From CAZOWM01 sp964583615 (GTDB lineage: Bacteria; Spirochaetota; B62-G9; DRHN01): a DNA stretch of 64,000 nt. The position numbers and the translations under genes were made by a program. The notes beneath the pieces are model-generated. The model saw nothing but the letters and a program-made list of their open reading frames with translations, was not told where the DNA came from and ran no database searches. Position 1 is the first letter of the stretch; each line of letters opens with the position of its first letter. The DNA is taken from contig CAZOWM010000003.1 in the NCBI GenBank assembly GCA_964583615.1, positions 43,472 to 107,471 on the forward strand. The letters are read 5' to 3'. Shown here one piece after another: positions 26,053-35,890 of the stretch.

Positions 26053-27217
26053 ATGAAAATGACGAGCTTTTTATGCCTGTATTCGATATTTGTTCTGGCA
26101 CTGTGCGACCAGGTGTTTCCCTCGATTCTCACCAGTATCGGAAAAACAACCTTTCAGCAGGGGCTGCTTCTCTCTTCTCTTTCTCTGCTCCTGCCGTTTT
26201 CGTCAGCCTTCGCAGGCCTTGCCGCGGACAGAATGGGGAAAAAAGCCATTCTCACAATCGGAGCGCTGTTTCTTGCGATTCCCTTTGCGATTTCCGCTCT
26301 GGTCGGCAATATATGGATACAAATCGGTGCAGTGGTCCTGTTCGGCGTGGGCATGGGGTCGGTGGAAGGCCAGGCCTCTGCACTGCTCACCGACATTCAC
26401 CCGGGAAAAGAACGCTCGATTCTGAACCTCTCCCAGGTCTTCTTCTGCTTCGGTGCCGCAGGAGGTCCGTTTCTTATTTCTCTCGCCTTTCGTTTCATTC
26501 CCGATCTCGGTCTTCCCACCCTGCTTCTTGCATCTGCCGCTGTTGCCTCTTCTGTGGTTCTTGGGTTCCTTGTCCTCAAAGACAATGGCCACCCTCACGG
26601 AGCGGTTCCGCCTTCCGGTTTCAAACGAGTACTCCTCGACAAAACCGGCAGGCTTCTGCTCGTTTCGATGTTCCTCTACGTCACCGTCGAAAGAGGCATT
26701 GCCGGATGGATTGTAAAATACATGGAGGAACAATTTTTTTTTTCAAAAAACAGCAGCGCCCTTCAGTCTCACCGTGTATTGGGGGGGGATGGCAGTGAGC
26801 CGGATCATCGTGTGGCTGTTCTTTTCTCGCATGCATGACACTCATCTCCTCGGTATAGCACTCTTTTTTACCCTCATTTTCCAGGTATTGATCTTTACCA
26901 CCACTGATCCTGCAATCGTACTGTTCTGTCTGTTCTTCTTCGGTTTCGGAATGGGAACGGTGTGGCCGACCATAGTTGCGATGGTCGGGGCACGTTTCAA
27001 AAAATCAAGCGGTTCTGCGGTGGGCCTCGTCGCTGCATCCGGTGCAGCGGCTGTTCCGGTAATTCATCAGGTCATAGGAATTCTCTCACAGTAGCGGTTT
27101 TTCGGGCTAAGGACCTCGCTCTTTGGACTTACAGTTATAACCGTACTCAATTTGTTCATCGTGTACAGGATCGGGCGCTGCCGGAAATGCGGTGCTGATA
27201 GGCCTGAAACGGTGTAG
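26053..27217 (+). pseudogene. MFS transporter, broken by a frameshift and an in-frame stop
   Basis: The 5' part (26053 to about 26765) encodes helices 1-7 of a major facilitator protein (FAGLAADRMGKKAILTIGAL, the classical helix 2-3 loop). The reading frame then changes by one base between about 26730 and 26772; a T10 tract at 26734-26743 is the likeliest slip point. The second frame gives FSLTVYWGGMAVSRIIVW and further helices until a TAG at 27092-27094. Beyond that TAG the same frame continues with a last transmembrane helix (LFGLTVITVLNLFIVYRI) to TAG at 27215-27217. Two independent lesions indicate a pseudogene unless both are sequence errors. Confidence 0.85.
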
Positions 27218-27254
27218 GCCTGGTTTGATGTCCACACGAAAAATATCTTCGCTT

Positions 27255-28733
27255 TCAACCTTCGCCGTAGACCACGTTCAGCGTTTCGAGAAGAATACTC
27301 CAGAATGTCTCCACACCCGGAATGTACACCATTTCATCAGGGGAGTGAAGTCCTCTCAGAGTCGGACCGATAGATATGGCGTCCATTCCTCCGCACTTTT
27401 CCTTTAAGACTCCGCACTCGAGCCCGGCGTGCACTGCCGTCACCTTCGGCTCTTTTCCCGTGACCTTTCGTATTGCCTGTGCAGCGCATTTCGCAAGCGT
27501 GGAGTCCGGATTAGGAGTCCAAGGGGCGTACCTGTTGTTCTGCAGGATTTCAGCCCTGAACGTTTTTGCAATCGCGCCGTGCACGTCGCTTATCCAGTCA
27601 AGCGCGCCGTCTTGGGAGCTTCTGTGGCTCATGTGAAGCGCAACTAGTTCGTTTTCGTGACTGACCGATGCGAGATTCGTCGATGTTTCCACCAGTCCCT
27701 CTATGGAGCGGCTCATGGAGAGCACACCATGCGGGACGATCATAAGAAGGTTAACGAGCGCTTCTGTTGAAGCCTCATCAAATATCCTCACGGGCGCACC
27801 GCAATCGACTGCATCACAGGAGAATCCCGGATCAACGTGCCTGTACTCGTTTTTCAGGTTCTCACAGTACTCCAGAAATGCACGGCGCGTCTTTTCTGCG
27901 TGCGTTTTTTCCACCGCCACTTTCGCACATGCCTCGCGGGGAATCGCATTGAGCTTGTCGCCGCCTGCGAGGGAAAAAAGCGAAAAGGAAAACTGTTTTC
28001 CGATGTGGAAGAGCGCGCGTCCCATGCATTTGAGTGCGTTTGCCCCTCCAAGATGTATCTCTGCTCCTGAATGCCCGCCTTTGAGTCCCCCGATTCTCAA
28101 TTCCCCGAACCACATGCTGCTCGAAGGATCCCTTCGATCAATGGAGAGTGTCATGTGGCTGTCCTTTCCGCCTGCACACCCGATATAAATCACACCCAGG
28201 TCTCCTGTATCGAGGTTGATCAGCATCTTTCCTGCAATCATTGAAGGATCCAGTTCGAATGCCCCTATCAGGCCGATCTCCTCATCAGTTGTGAAGAGGC
28301 ACTCAAGAGGCCCCGTGTTGAGCGTTTCGTCTTCGAGCACCGCAAGCATTGCCGCGACTCCGATACCGTTGTCCGCCCCCAAAGTGGTGTTTTCCGCCTT
28401 CACCCATTCGCCTTCGATCCTGAGAGAGATGGGGTCTTTCATAAAATCGTGCCTGCTTTCTCGGTTCTTCTCGCACACCATGTCAACATGACTCTGAAGC
28501 ACCACCCGCGGCATATGTGCCATCGCCCGTGATGCAGGTCTGATGAGCACGATGTTGGAGGCGCTGTCTTTTTTGAACTGAAGATTCCGCTTCCTCGCAA
28601 AATCCTCGATAAAACGTATTACCCTCTCTTTATTCTTCGAGCACCGCGGGATACGGGAGAGCTCTTCGAAATACCACCAGAGCCTTTCCGGCCTGAGTCG
28701 GTTTGTCGCGTGTTGCATCCGTTTCTCCATCAT
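27255..28733 (-). CDS. pepD: Cytosol nonspecific dipeptidase (aminoacyl-histidine dipeptidase, M20)
   Basis: 492-residue metallopeptidase that cleaves dipeptides such as Xaa-His. Zinc-site motifs are LQSHVDMVCEKN, TTLGADNGIGVAAMLAV and LFTTDEEIGLIGAFELD. The C-terminal segment HAGLECGVLKEKCGGMDAIS and IGPTLRGLHSPDEMVYI are typical of PepD. The start overlaps the stop of the preceding ABC transporter gene by 4 nt, suggesting co-transcription; a peptide importer operon further right could supply its substrates. Confidence 0.96.
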   Translation of the reverse strand: MMEKRMQHATNRLRPERLWWYFEELSRIPRCSKNKERVIRFIEDFARKRNLQFKKDSASNIVLIRPASRAMAHMPRVVLQSHVDMVCEKNRESRHDFMKDPISLRIEGEWVKAENTTLGADNGIGVAAMLAVLEDETLNTGPLECLFTTDEEIGLIGAFELDPSMIAGKMLINLDTGDLGVIYIGCAGGKDSHMTLSIDRRDPSSSMWFGELRIGGLKGGHSGAEIHLGGANALKCMGRALFHIGKQFSFSLFSLAGGDKLNAIPREACAKVAVEKTHAEKTRRAFLEYCENLKNEYRHVDPGFSCDAVDCGAPVRIFDEASTEALVNLLMIVPHGVLSMSRSIEGLVETSTNLASVSHENELVALHMSHRSSQDGALDWISDVHGAIAKTFRAEILQNNRYAPWTPNPDSTLAKCAAQAIRKVTGKEPKVTAVHAGLECGVLKEKCGGMDAISIGPTLRGLHSPDEMVYIPGVETFWSILLETLNVVYGEG

Positions 28734-30898
28734 TCAAGATTACTGAACTGTATCGTGTAGAGCTTGTGATAGATACCCTTTTTCTTGAGAAGCTCTTGGT
28801 GGGTGCCCTCTTCCACGATTCTTCCCCCGTCGAGAACGATGATCTTGTCTGCATGTTGTATCGTTGAAAGCCGGTGGGCAATGGCGATCGACGTCCGGCC
28901 TTTGGTGATGTGCGTGATAGCATCCTGGACCAGCTTTTCCGTTTCCGTGTCTATGCTTGCCGTTGCCTCATCGAGAACAAGAATCGAAGGGTCAAAATAG
29001 AGCGCGCGTGCGAAACTTAAAAGCTGGCGCTCTCCTGCGGAAAATGTGGAACCGCGCTCCATTACCGGTTCATCCTCCCCTGAGGGAAGCCCCTCAATAA
29101 ATCGGTCAATATGGGTCAGCCTGCACACCGTCCGAAACCACTCTTCATTAAAAAAGCTTCCGAGTATGATGTTTTCCTTCACTGTCCTTGAAAAGAGAAA
29201 TACATCTTGCATCACGGATATGATGTTCTTTCTGAGTATCCTGAGTGGAAACTCTGTGATTTCGACACCGTCAATGAGAATCTTCCCGCTCTGAAGCGGA
29301 TAGAATCTCGCCAGCAGGTTGATAATCGTGGTTTTCCCAGCACCCGTTTCTCCAACGATCGCCAGGGTCTTCTTTGGATCGATGCTGAAAGACACTCCCT
29401 TGAGTATCCACTCGCCCGCATTGTAGGAAAACCACACATCTTCAAACTCGATCTTTCCGCTGAATCTCTCAGCCTCTTTATTCCGGAGAACAGTTGTTTC
29501 TGCGCGCCCGGGTGCTTCTTTTCTTTTTTCTCTTCCGCTGAGTTCATTGAGCGCATCCGTCTTCAGAATGGACAGTATCTTTTCACCTGCCGCATTGGCG
29601 CTCTGCATGATGTCGAATTTTTCTGAAAGGTCCTGTACCGGTGCAAAAAACCGCTCAACATAGGCAACAAACATCACAAGAATACCGTATGAGAGGGTTC
29701 CCGCACCGATCCCGCGTGCACTGAAATAGATCACCGCGGCAATGGAAAACCATCGAAGAAAACCGATAAGCGGTCTGAACACGGCATAGGTATAGAGCTG
29801 CTTGAGCTGAGCGCTGTATACCTCTCTGTTCTTCGTTCTGAAATTTGACAGATTCTTTATCTCCTGCACAAAAATCTGTATGATGCGTATTCCGGTAATC
29901 GTTTCGTTGAGAAAGCTGTTGAGCTCGGAAATCTTCGACCGGATCAGCCTGTAGGCGCTTCTGACCTTTATCCTGAAAATGATAGTAATAAGAACGACAA
30001 AAGGAAAGGAAATCGAGACAGCAAGGGCAAGTCTGAAACTGGTAAAAAACATGACGGCTGCGATTCCAAGCATCATGAGTATGTCCTGAAAAAGCGTGAC
30101 GAGCACCGATGAAAAGAGCTCATTCAGGATCTCAATATCATTCGTCACCCTTGTCACGAGTTTCCCGATCTTGTTTCTGTCGTAGTATGAGGTTTCGAGA
30201 CCGATGATGTGGGAGAAGAGATCGTCTCTGAGATCCCTCATCGCACGCTGAGAGAGCTTCATGAGCAGCATGATCTGCGCGTAGGAGGCCGCAAACTGTA
30301 CAAGGAGTACGAGCACAATTCCGATGAAATAGTGCAGTATACGGGTAAAGTCAAGCGCACGGAGCTCCGCGATCTCTCTCACCGTGAAGCGTTCGAGCGC
30401 ACGTGATTCAATGAGGTACACCGAAGTGCCGTATGACAGAGCATTCCCCTCGATGATGAGTCCTTCGAGTTTTTTTTCGGAAACGCTTTCAAGCTCCGGG
30501 GATTCTATCAGCACGTAGCGTTCTTTCGAGAGTACCCCCTGTGCCTGCATACCTTCTATCTCATCCCTGGAGTAATAATTGAGTTGGGACTGGAACAGGA
30601 ACTCATGCCTGTCATCGAGTCGGATTCCATGTCCTCCGGATGAATCGAGGGCCGCTTTTTTATTCTCCTCGGACGAGCTCTCGGAGGTCAGGATCCTGCC
30701 TGTCTTGAAGATATACTGGTCAACAATGGTTTTGAGCACGTAGGGAACGAGCAGATTTGCTGCAGTAATGACGAGCACGAATGCGAGTGAAATGAAGAGG
30801 TACTTTCTGTAAGTAAAAATATACCGAAAGAGGAGCCTCAGCACTTCTCTGTTGTAAAGCTTTCTGTTTGCGGTATCTTTCTGATCATAGTCGTTCAT
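28730..30898 (-). CDS. ABC exporter half-transporter, large subunit with periplasmic-loop insertion
   Basis: About 722 residues: six-helix ABC membrane domain plus C-terminal ATPase. Walker A is IVGETGAGKTTIINLLARF, the signature is STFSAGERQLLSFARAL and Walker B is SILVLDEATASIDTETE with its catalytic Glu. Between helices 1 and 2 there is an unusual hydrophilic insertion of about 110 residues (TSESSSEENKKA through ERFTVREIAELRALD). I chose the ATG at 30898, 11 nt after the partner gene's stop, because the earlier start overlaps the partner. It forms a heterodimer with the upstream gene product. The substrate may be lipid, drug or peptide. Confidence 0.92.
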   Translation of the reverse strand: MNDYDQKDTANRKLYNREVLRLLFRYIFTYRKYLFISLAFVLVITAANLLVPYVLKTIVDQYIFKTGRILTSESSSEENKKAALDSSGGHGIRLDDRHEFLFQSQLNYYSRDEIEGMQAQGVLSKERYVLIESPELESVSEKKLEGLIIEGNALSYGTSVYLIESRALERFTVREIAELRALDFTRILHYFIGIVLVLLVQFAASYAQIMLLMKLSQRAMRDLRDDLFSHIIGLETSYYDRNKIGKLVTRVTNDIEILNELFSSVLVTLFQDILMMLGIAAVMFFTSFRLALAVSISFPFVVLITIIFRIKVRSAYRLIRSKISELNSFLNETITGIRIIQIFVQEIKNLSNFRTKNREVYSAQLKQLYTYAVFRPLIGFLRWFSIAAVIYFSARGIGAGTLSYGILVMFVAYVERFFAPVQDLSEKFDIMQSANAAGEKILSILKTDALNELSGREKRKEAPGRAETTVLRNKEAERFSGKIEFEDVWFSYNAGEWILKGVSFSIDPKKTLAIVGETGAGKTTIINLLARFYPLQSGKILIDGVEITEFPLRILRKNIISVMQDVFLFSRTVKENIILGSFFNEEWFRTVCRLTHIDRFIEGLPSGEDEPVMERGSTFSAGERQLLSFARALYFDPSILVLDEATASIDTETEKLVQDAITHITKGRTSIAIAHRLSTIQHADKIIVLDGGRIVEEGTHQELLKKKGIYHKLYTIQFSNLE

Positions 30899-30908
30899 AC
30901 TCTGCACG

Positions 30909-32708
30909 TTATATCCTTTTATCCTCAAGCTGCTGCAGCTCGAAAAGCGATCTGTAGTACCCTTCCCCGGCAAAAAGCTCCGCATGGGTGCCCTGCTCCG
31001 CGATCCTGCCGTTATCCAGAACGAGGATGCGGGTGCAGTCCATGATGGTTGATACCCTGTGTGATATGATGAAAATGGTCCTTCCCTCCATCTCTTTGCG
31101 AATGTTCAAAAGAATCTCTTTTTCCTTTACTGCATCCACCGCAGAGAACGCATCGTCAAGAACGAGGGTCCGGGGGTCTTTGAAGAGCGCCCGGGCGATG
31201 GAGATGCGCTGTTTCTGTCCCCCGGAGAGAGTAATCCCCCTTTCCCCCACGATTGTCTCGAAACGGTCGCCGAACTCCATTATCTCGTCATATATGCCGG
31301 TGAGCCGTGCGACCCGTCCGATTTCTTCATCATCGTAGCCGTTGTCGAGCCCGAATGCGATGTTGTTCCTGATGGTGTCGGAAAACAGAAACGGGTCCTG
31401 CGGTACATACCCGATAAAGCCTCTTAAAACTGCAAGCGGATATTCATGAATCACTATATTGTCGAGAAAGATCCGCCCGTGCGCAACCGGAAAAAGCCTG
31501 AAAAGCAGAGAAACGAGAGTCGATTTACCAGAACCGGGCCTTCCCATGATCCCCAGTGAGCTTCCCGCAGGAACCGATAGATCGATGTGATCGAGCACCG
31601 CCCTCTTTTCACCGGGGTACATAAAAGTAAGGTCCTTTATCTCGATTTTTCCTCCGATCTCAACGGAAGAGACAAGCGCCGCTCCTCTGTCGACGATATC
31701 CGTTTTCGTATCGAGGAGCTCCAGGATGCGCTTTGAGGAAGCAATTCCGCGCTGCAGGAGATTGAAAACCCAGCCGATTGCAATTACCGGCCAGACAAGG
31801 AGATTGATATACATGGCAAAGGAAATAAACTCTCCAAAGCTCAGCGAACCTGTGATCACAGATCTTCCCCCGACAAGATAGAGAATTGCAAGAGACAAAT
31901 TGGCAAGAAGTGTTATCGAGGGAAAGAACAGCCCCCAGACATTTATGAGCTTGAGATTTTTTTCCACATAGTCTTCGCTCTTTTCGGCAAATCCCGCTAT
32001 TTCATGTTCTTCCTGAGCAAACCCCTTGACAACCCGTATGCCGGAAAATGCCTCCTGCGCAACCGAGGATATCCCGGCAAACGTTTCCTGAACCGCCTTG
32101 AACCGTCTCTGAATAAGAGGCCCGAAACGGGCTATCATGAAGAGAATTCCGGGAAGGGGGAGAACGGCAAATACGGTGAGCCGCACGTTGATGGTGAGCA
32201 TGAAAAAGAGGCTCAAGGTTCCCATGAACACCGCATCCGTCAGTGCAATAAACGACGGACCTGTTGCCATGCGAATTGCATTGACATCATTGACCATAAG
32301 TGCCATGATACTGCCGGTTTTCGACTTGTTGAAGTAGGTGAAGTCGAGACCCTGGAGGTGGGTGAACATGTCCTCCCGCACCTCCTTTTCGATTTTCCGC
32401 GCGCTCCCGATAATAAAGAGCCTCCAGAAAAACCGCAACACCACCATGCCCAGGGCGAGTCCAACAATGAGCGCGGTATTTCTCGATACGAGGGAACTCG
32501 AGAAAGCATTTTCCCCAAGCATATCAATAACCCTCTGTATCACCCTCGGAATGACGAGCTGAAAGAGATCCACAACCATGAGCACAACAACTCCAGCAGC
32601 AACACTCAACTTATGGTTTCCCACGTAGGAAAGCATGAACCGCACCGCGCTCTTCCGCCCTGTTTTCTCCTCTCTGTTCCGCTTTGTTCTCCGCTCGACG
32701 GTTTTCAT
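30909..32708 (-). CDS. ABC exporter half-transporter, subunit with degenerate ATPase site
   Basis: 599 residues: membrane domain plus ATPase, Walker A IMGRPGSGKSTLVSLLFRL, signature TLSGGQKQRISIARALF. Walker B reads RTLVLDDAFSAVDAV, so Asp replaces the catalytic Glu, the hallmark of the non-hydrolytic site in heterodimeric exporters (TM287/288-like, LmrCD-like). The partner gene follows within 11 nt and has the canonical Glu. The N-terminus is very basic (KTVERRTKRNREEKTGRK). Confidence 0.94.
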   Translation of the reverse strand: MKTVERRTKRNREEKTGRKSAVRFMLSYVGNHKLSVAAGVVVLMVVDLFQLVIPRVIQRVIDMLGENAFSSSLVSRNTALIVGLALGMVVLRFFWRLFIIGSARKIEKEVREDMFTHLQGLDFTYFNKSKTGSIMALMVNDVNAIRMATGPSFIALTDAVFMGTLSLFFMLTINVRLTVFAVLPLPGILFMIARFGPLIQRRFKAVQETFAGISSVAQEAFSGIRVVKGFAQEEHEIAGFAEKSEDYVEKNLKLINVWGLFFPSITLLANLSLAILYLVGGRSVITGSLSFGEFISFAMYINLLVWPVIAIGWVFNLLQRGIASSKRILELLDTKTDIVDRGAALVSSVEIGGKIEIKDLTFMYPGEKRAVLDHIDLSVPAGSSLGIMGRPGSGKSTLVSLLFRLFPVAHGRIFLDNIVIHEYPLAVLRGFIGYVPQDPFLFSDTIRNNIAFGLDNGYDDEEIGRVARLTGIYDEIMEFGDRFETIVGERGITLSGGQKQRISIARALFKDPRTLVLDDAFSAVDAVKEKEILLNIRKEMEGRTIFIISHRVSTIMDCTRILVLDNGRIAEQGTHAELFAGEGYYRSLFELQQLEDKRI

Positions 32709-32860
32709 GAGTAATGCTCTTCCTCATCGCATATAAAAACACACTTCATAAAATAACAACATTGGCGTTCTGAAAGGCAGAAGTTTCTTTGCTTTTCTCC
32801 GTTTTCGGGACTATTTTACACCCTTGCGTTTCCATGGATACACTGCAAAGAAGGTGCAGA

Positions 32861-34015
32861 ATGGAGAAAAAAAAAGTCATTACACTCGGAGTCATGCACT
32901 TCTTTCTCGATATGCACATGAGTTTTTTTCCGATCTACTTTGTCATCGCACAGCTCGATCCCACAACAGCTGCGCTCATTATTTCTGTCTCCGCGTTTGT
33001 CGGAAACATCCTTCAGCCGGTCATGGGATACGCTTCAGACAGGCTGCACAGAAAGCTCCCTCTGTTTGTGGGAATGCTCATCACCGCGGTCTCGATGTCA
33101 ATGATCGGACGCACTGTCCAGTACGCTCCTCTCTTTTTCCTTGTGCTCATGGGGCATCTGGGTTCCTCTCTTTTTCATCCCGCAGGAGCGCATGGGTCGA
33201 GTATCGCAGGTGTGACAAAAAAAGATGCAAGCTTCGCGGTCTATTCCACGCTTGGTTTCGTGGGTTTTTCTCTGAGCCAGCCCATTTTTTCCGCCTTTAC
33301 CGGACGTTTCGGATTGGAGAATTCTTTCCTGCTTGCCATTCCGACGGTTTTGATCGCCTTTTTTTATCTTCTGATCTCAAATAAAGAGAACCAGGAGCAC
33401 CATCAAACGCCGCACCTGAACGAAGTGGCAGGCCTTCTTCTTCGGCGGTTCAGAGCTGTGGTTCTGCTCTTTTTCATCATGGTTTTCCGCTCTGCATTCT
33501 TGTTCTCGATGAACTCGTTTCTCGCAAAATCCTTTGAAGAGTGGGGATATTCGCGGAGCGTCTACAGCATCGCCAACACATCTTTTTCAATATTCGGGTC
33601 TGCAGGGGTCTTTGCTGCGGGGCACCTTGCATCGATTATCAGGCCACGAAAACTGATGTTTTTCTCACTTGTCGGTTTTTTCCCTTTTTTTCTGCTTTTT
33701 CTCCATTTCGGCAGGCTCGGGAGCTTCGCCCTCACGTTCTTGCTGCTGTCACTTACAGGGTTCATCGTTCACGGCGGGCACGGAATGAACATCGTGATGG
33801 GGCACCGCATCGCACCGGAGATGATGTCGACCATCAGCGGCATTCTCATGGGGTTTGCCTGGGCCACCTCCCAGTTCGGCCCGATCCTGTGCGCAAACAC
33901 AAGCGGGCTCTTTTCTGGAATCGGGGGAATTTCTTCGGGGCTTTTCGTGATGAGCTTTTTCCCTCTGGTTGCTGCCGCCCTTTCACTTTTTTTGCCAACA
34001 GAGGTTGACGGATGA
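32861..34015 (+). CDS. MFS transporter, fosmidomycin-resistance (Fsr) like
   Basis: About 384 residues with 12 predicted helices. Signatures are HFFLDMHMSFFPIYFVIAQL, GNILQPVMGYASDRLHRK and GHLGSSLFHPAGAHGSS, the last being characteristic of the Fsr-type exporter subgroup. It probably exports a small toxic or metabolic compound; the substrate is unknown. I chose the ATG at 32861 with AAGG upstream; in-frame starts at 32834 and 32789 are possible. It is divergent from the ABC exporter operon. Confidence 0.9.
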   Translation: MEKKKVITLGVMHFFLDMHMSFFPIYFVIAQLDPTTAALIISVSAFVGNILQPVMGYASDRLHRKLPLFVGMLITAVSMSMIGRTVQYAPLFFLVLMGHLGSSLFHPAGAHGSSIAGVTKKDASFAVYSTLGFVGFSLSQPIFSAFTGRFGLENSFLLAIPTVLIAFFYLLISNKENQEHHQTPHLNEVAGLLLRRFRAVVLLFFIMVFRSAFLFSMNSFLAKSFEEWGYSRSVYSIANTSFSIFGSAGVFAAGHLASIIRPRKLMFFSLVGFFPFFLLFLHFGRLGSFALTFLLLSLTGFIVHGGHGMNIVMGHRIAPEMMSTISGILMGFAWATSQFGPILCANTSGLFSGIGGISSGLFVMSFFPLVAAALSLFLPTEVDG

Positions 34016-34069
34016 CAGCTGCCGGTTCGTGTACTCATGATCCGAGACCTGCAATACAAATAATTTCGG

Positions 34070-34098
34070 TTGTAATCTTTTGGGTAATACGGTACAAT
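34070..34098 (+). promoter_or_regulatory. Promoter for the peptide ABC importer operon
   Basis: TTGTAA (34070-34075) and TACAAT (34093-34098) are separated by 17 nt. The AAGGAGGGAG Shine-Dalgarno of the substrate-binding protein gene follows, with the ATG at 34129. It lies in the 113-nt gap after the Fsr-like gene. Confidence 0.55.
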
Positions 34099-34128
34099 TT
34101 TTTATCTTTTCATAAAAAGGAGGGAGAA

Positions 34129-35775
34129 ATGAAAAAACTGTGGCCAATAGGTATTGTTCTTCTCGTTGTGTGTTTTGCCCTTCCAGCATTCGCAAGTGAA
34201 AAACCGGAAGAAAAGCAGGAGCAGGTGCTCATATTCGGAAGCAGCGGTGACGTTGCACGACTGGACCCTGCCGATGTGACCGACGGAGAATCTATTCAGC
34301 GAATGGATAATATCTTCGAGGGGCTCGTAGAGTACGAACCCGGCTCCACATTGATCAAGCCGTGCCTCGCCACTTCGTGGGAGTTCTCCGCTGACAACAA
34401 GGAGATCACCTTCAAGCTGAGAAAAGGGGTGAAGTTCCATGACGGCACTGATTTCAATGCTGATGCGGTGGTTTACTCATTCAAACGCCAGTACGACCAG
34501 AACCACCCGCACCACAAATACGGTCAGTGGGCGTACTGGGGATGGATGTTCACCGATATCTCCCGAGTCGAAAAGATCGACGGCTACACAGTCAAGATCG
34601 TCATGCAAAACGTCAATTCATCGATCATGACGAGCCTTGCCATGTTCACCGTCAACATCGTGAGTCCGTCGAACGCAGAAAAGTGGGGTGAGGACGCATT
34701 CGCGCATCCGGTCGGCACAGGCCCATTCACGTTTGTAGAGTGGGTAAAAGACGATCACATCACGCTCGAGGCCTTCGACGACTACTGGCGCGGGCGGCCG
34801 ATTCTCGACAGGCTGATCTTCAAGGTCATTCCCGATCCCGCCTCCCGACTTCTCGCCCTCGAGACTGGAGAGGTTCACGGAATCGAGTACCCGAATCCCG
34901 CGGATTTCAACAGAATCCGCCAAAACAGCGGTCTCCTGCTCATGTCTGAGCCGGGCATGAATATCGGCTATATAGCAATGAACGCGGGATACGGTTACAA
35001 CGATGACAACGGCAATGCGAAAAAAGACCCCGACGAACCATGGGTGAAAACAGAGGGCTACTTCGAACCGCTCACCAAGAAAAAGGTACGGCAGGCCATC
35101 AACATGGCCATTGACAAGAAGTCGATCGTGCGGGACCTCTACATGGGGACCGCCTCTGTCGCGAAGAACGGCATGCCACCGTTCATGCTCGGCTACAATG
35201 ACGATGTTCAGGACTGGCCCTACGACCCTGACCGGGCGAAAAAGCTGCTCACCGAGGCAGGATACCCGAATGGTTTCGAGGTAACCCTGTACGTCATGCC
35301 TGTCTCACGTCCCTACATGTTCGATCCGCCGAAGATCGGCGAGGCGGTCCAGAGCTATCTTGCCGCAGTGGGCATCAAGGTGAACTTCTATCAGGTCGAC
35401 TGGGCTACCTATCTACAGGAAACACAATATGGGAAACATCAGATGTGTTTTCTGGGGTGGACGGGAGACAACGGTGACCCGGACAACTTCATGAACGTGC
35501 TCTACGGCCCAAATGCCACGTCAATCGGAACAGCCGGCAACTACGGGTTCTATAACGACATGAAGGCGCAGGAGTATCTGACCGCAGCGCTCAAGACATT
35601 CGATGAAGATGAGCGTGCCGAGTATTACAAAAAGGTCCAGGCCATGATCCACGAGAGCGCAAACTGGGTGTACATCGCTCATGCAAACCAGAACCTGGTG
35701 TTCAGAAAGAACGTGAAAGGCTATGTAATACATCCAACCTCGAGAAAGTTCTTCTATCCCTGTTACATCGAATAA
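34129..35775 (+). CDS. Peptide ABC transporter substrate-binding protein (SBP family 5, DppA/OppA-like)
   Basis: 548 residues with a clear signal peptide (KKLWPIGIVLLVVCFALPAFA). Family-5 features are LDPADVTDGESIQRMDNIFEGL, EITFKLRKGVKFHDGTDFNA, VGTGPFTFVEW and RQAINMAIDKKSIV. A DDNGNAKKDPDEPW loop near residue 295 resembles a calcium-binding loop. It begins a complete dppABCDF-type operon and has the strongest ribosome-binding site of it. Ligands are probably di- or oligopeptides. Confidence 0.95.
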   Translation: MKKLWPIGIVLLVVCFALPAFASEKPEEKQEQVLIFGSSGDVARLDPADVTDGESIQRMDNIFEGLVEYEPGSTLIKPCLATSWEFSADNKEITFKLRKGVKFHDGTDFNADAVVYSFKRQYDQNHPHHKYGQWAYWGWMFTDISRVEKIDGYTVKIVMQNVNSSIMTSLAMFTVNIVSPSNAEKWGEDAFAHPVGTGPFTFVEWVKDDHITLEAFDDYWRGRPILDRLIFKVIPDPASRLLALETGEVHGIEYPNPADFNRIRQNSGLLLMSEPGMNIGYIAMNAGYGYNDDNGNAKKDPDEPWVKTEGYFEPLTKKKVRQAINMAIDKKSIVRDLYMGTASVAKNGMPPFMLGYNDDVQDWPYDPDRAKKLLTEAGYPNGFEVTLYVMPVSRPYMFDPPKIGEAVQSYLAAVGIKVNFYQVDWATYLQETQYGKHQMCFLGWTGDNGDPDNFMNVLYGPNATSIGTAGNYGFYNDMKAQEYLTAALKTFDEDERAEYYKKVQAMIHESANWVYIAHANQNLVFRKNVKGYVIHPTSRKFFYPCYIE

Positions 35776-35890
35776 AGATTGACTCATTTCAGAAAATGAA
35801 GGGCAGGGCGGTGGCTGGTTCACCGTCCTACTCTCTTGTATCTTGAAAGATACGGCAAGAAATTGTTTTACAGTTTCACAGGCGGATAGA

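Noticed and set aside
26780..26787. G8 tract as the site of the MFS frameshift
   Set aside because: The second frame is already family-like upstream of the G tract (FSLTVYWGG), so the shift occurred before it; the T10 tract at 26734-26743 is a better candidate.
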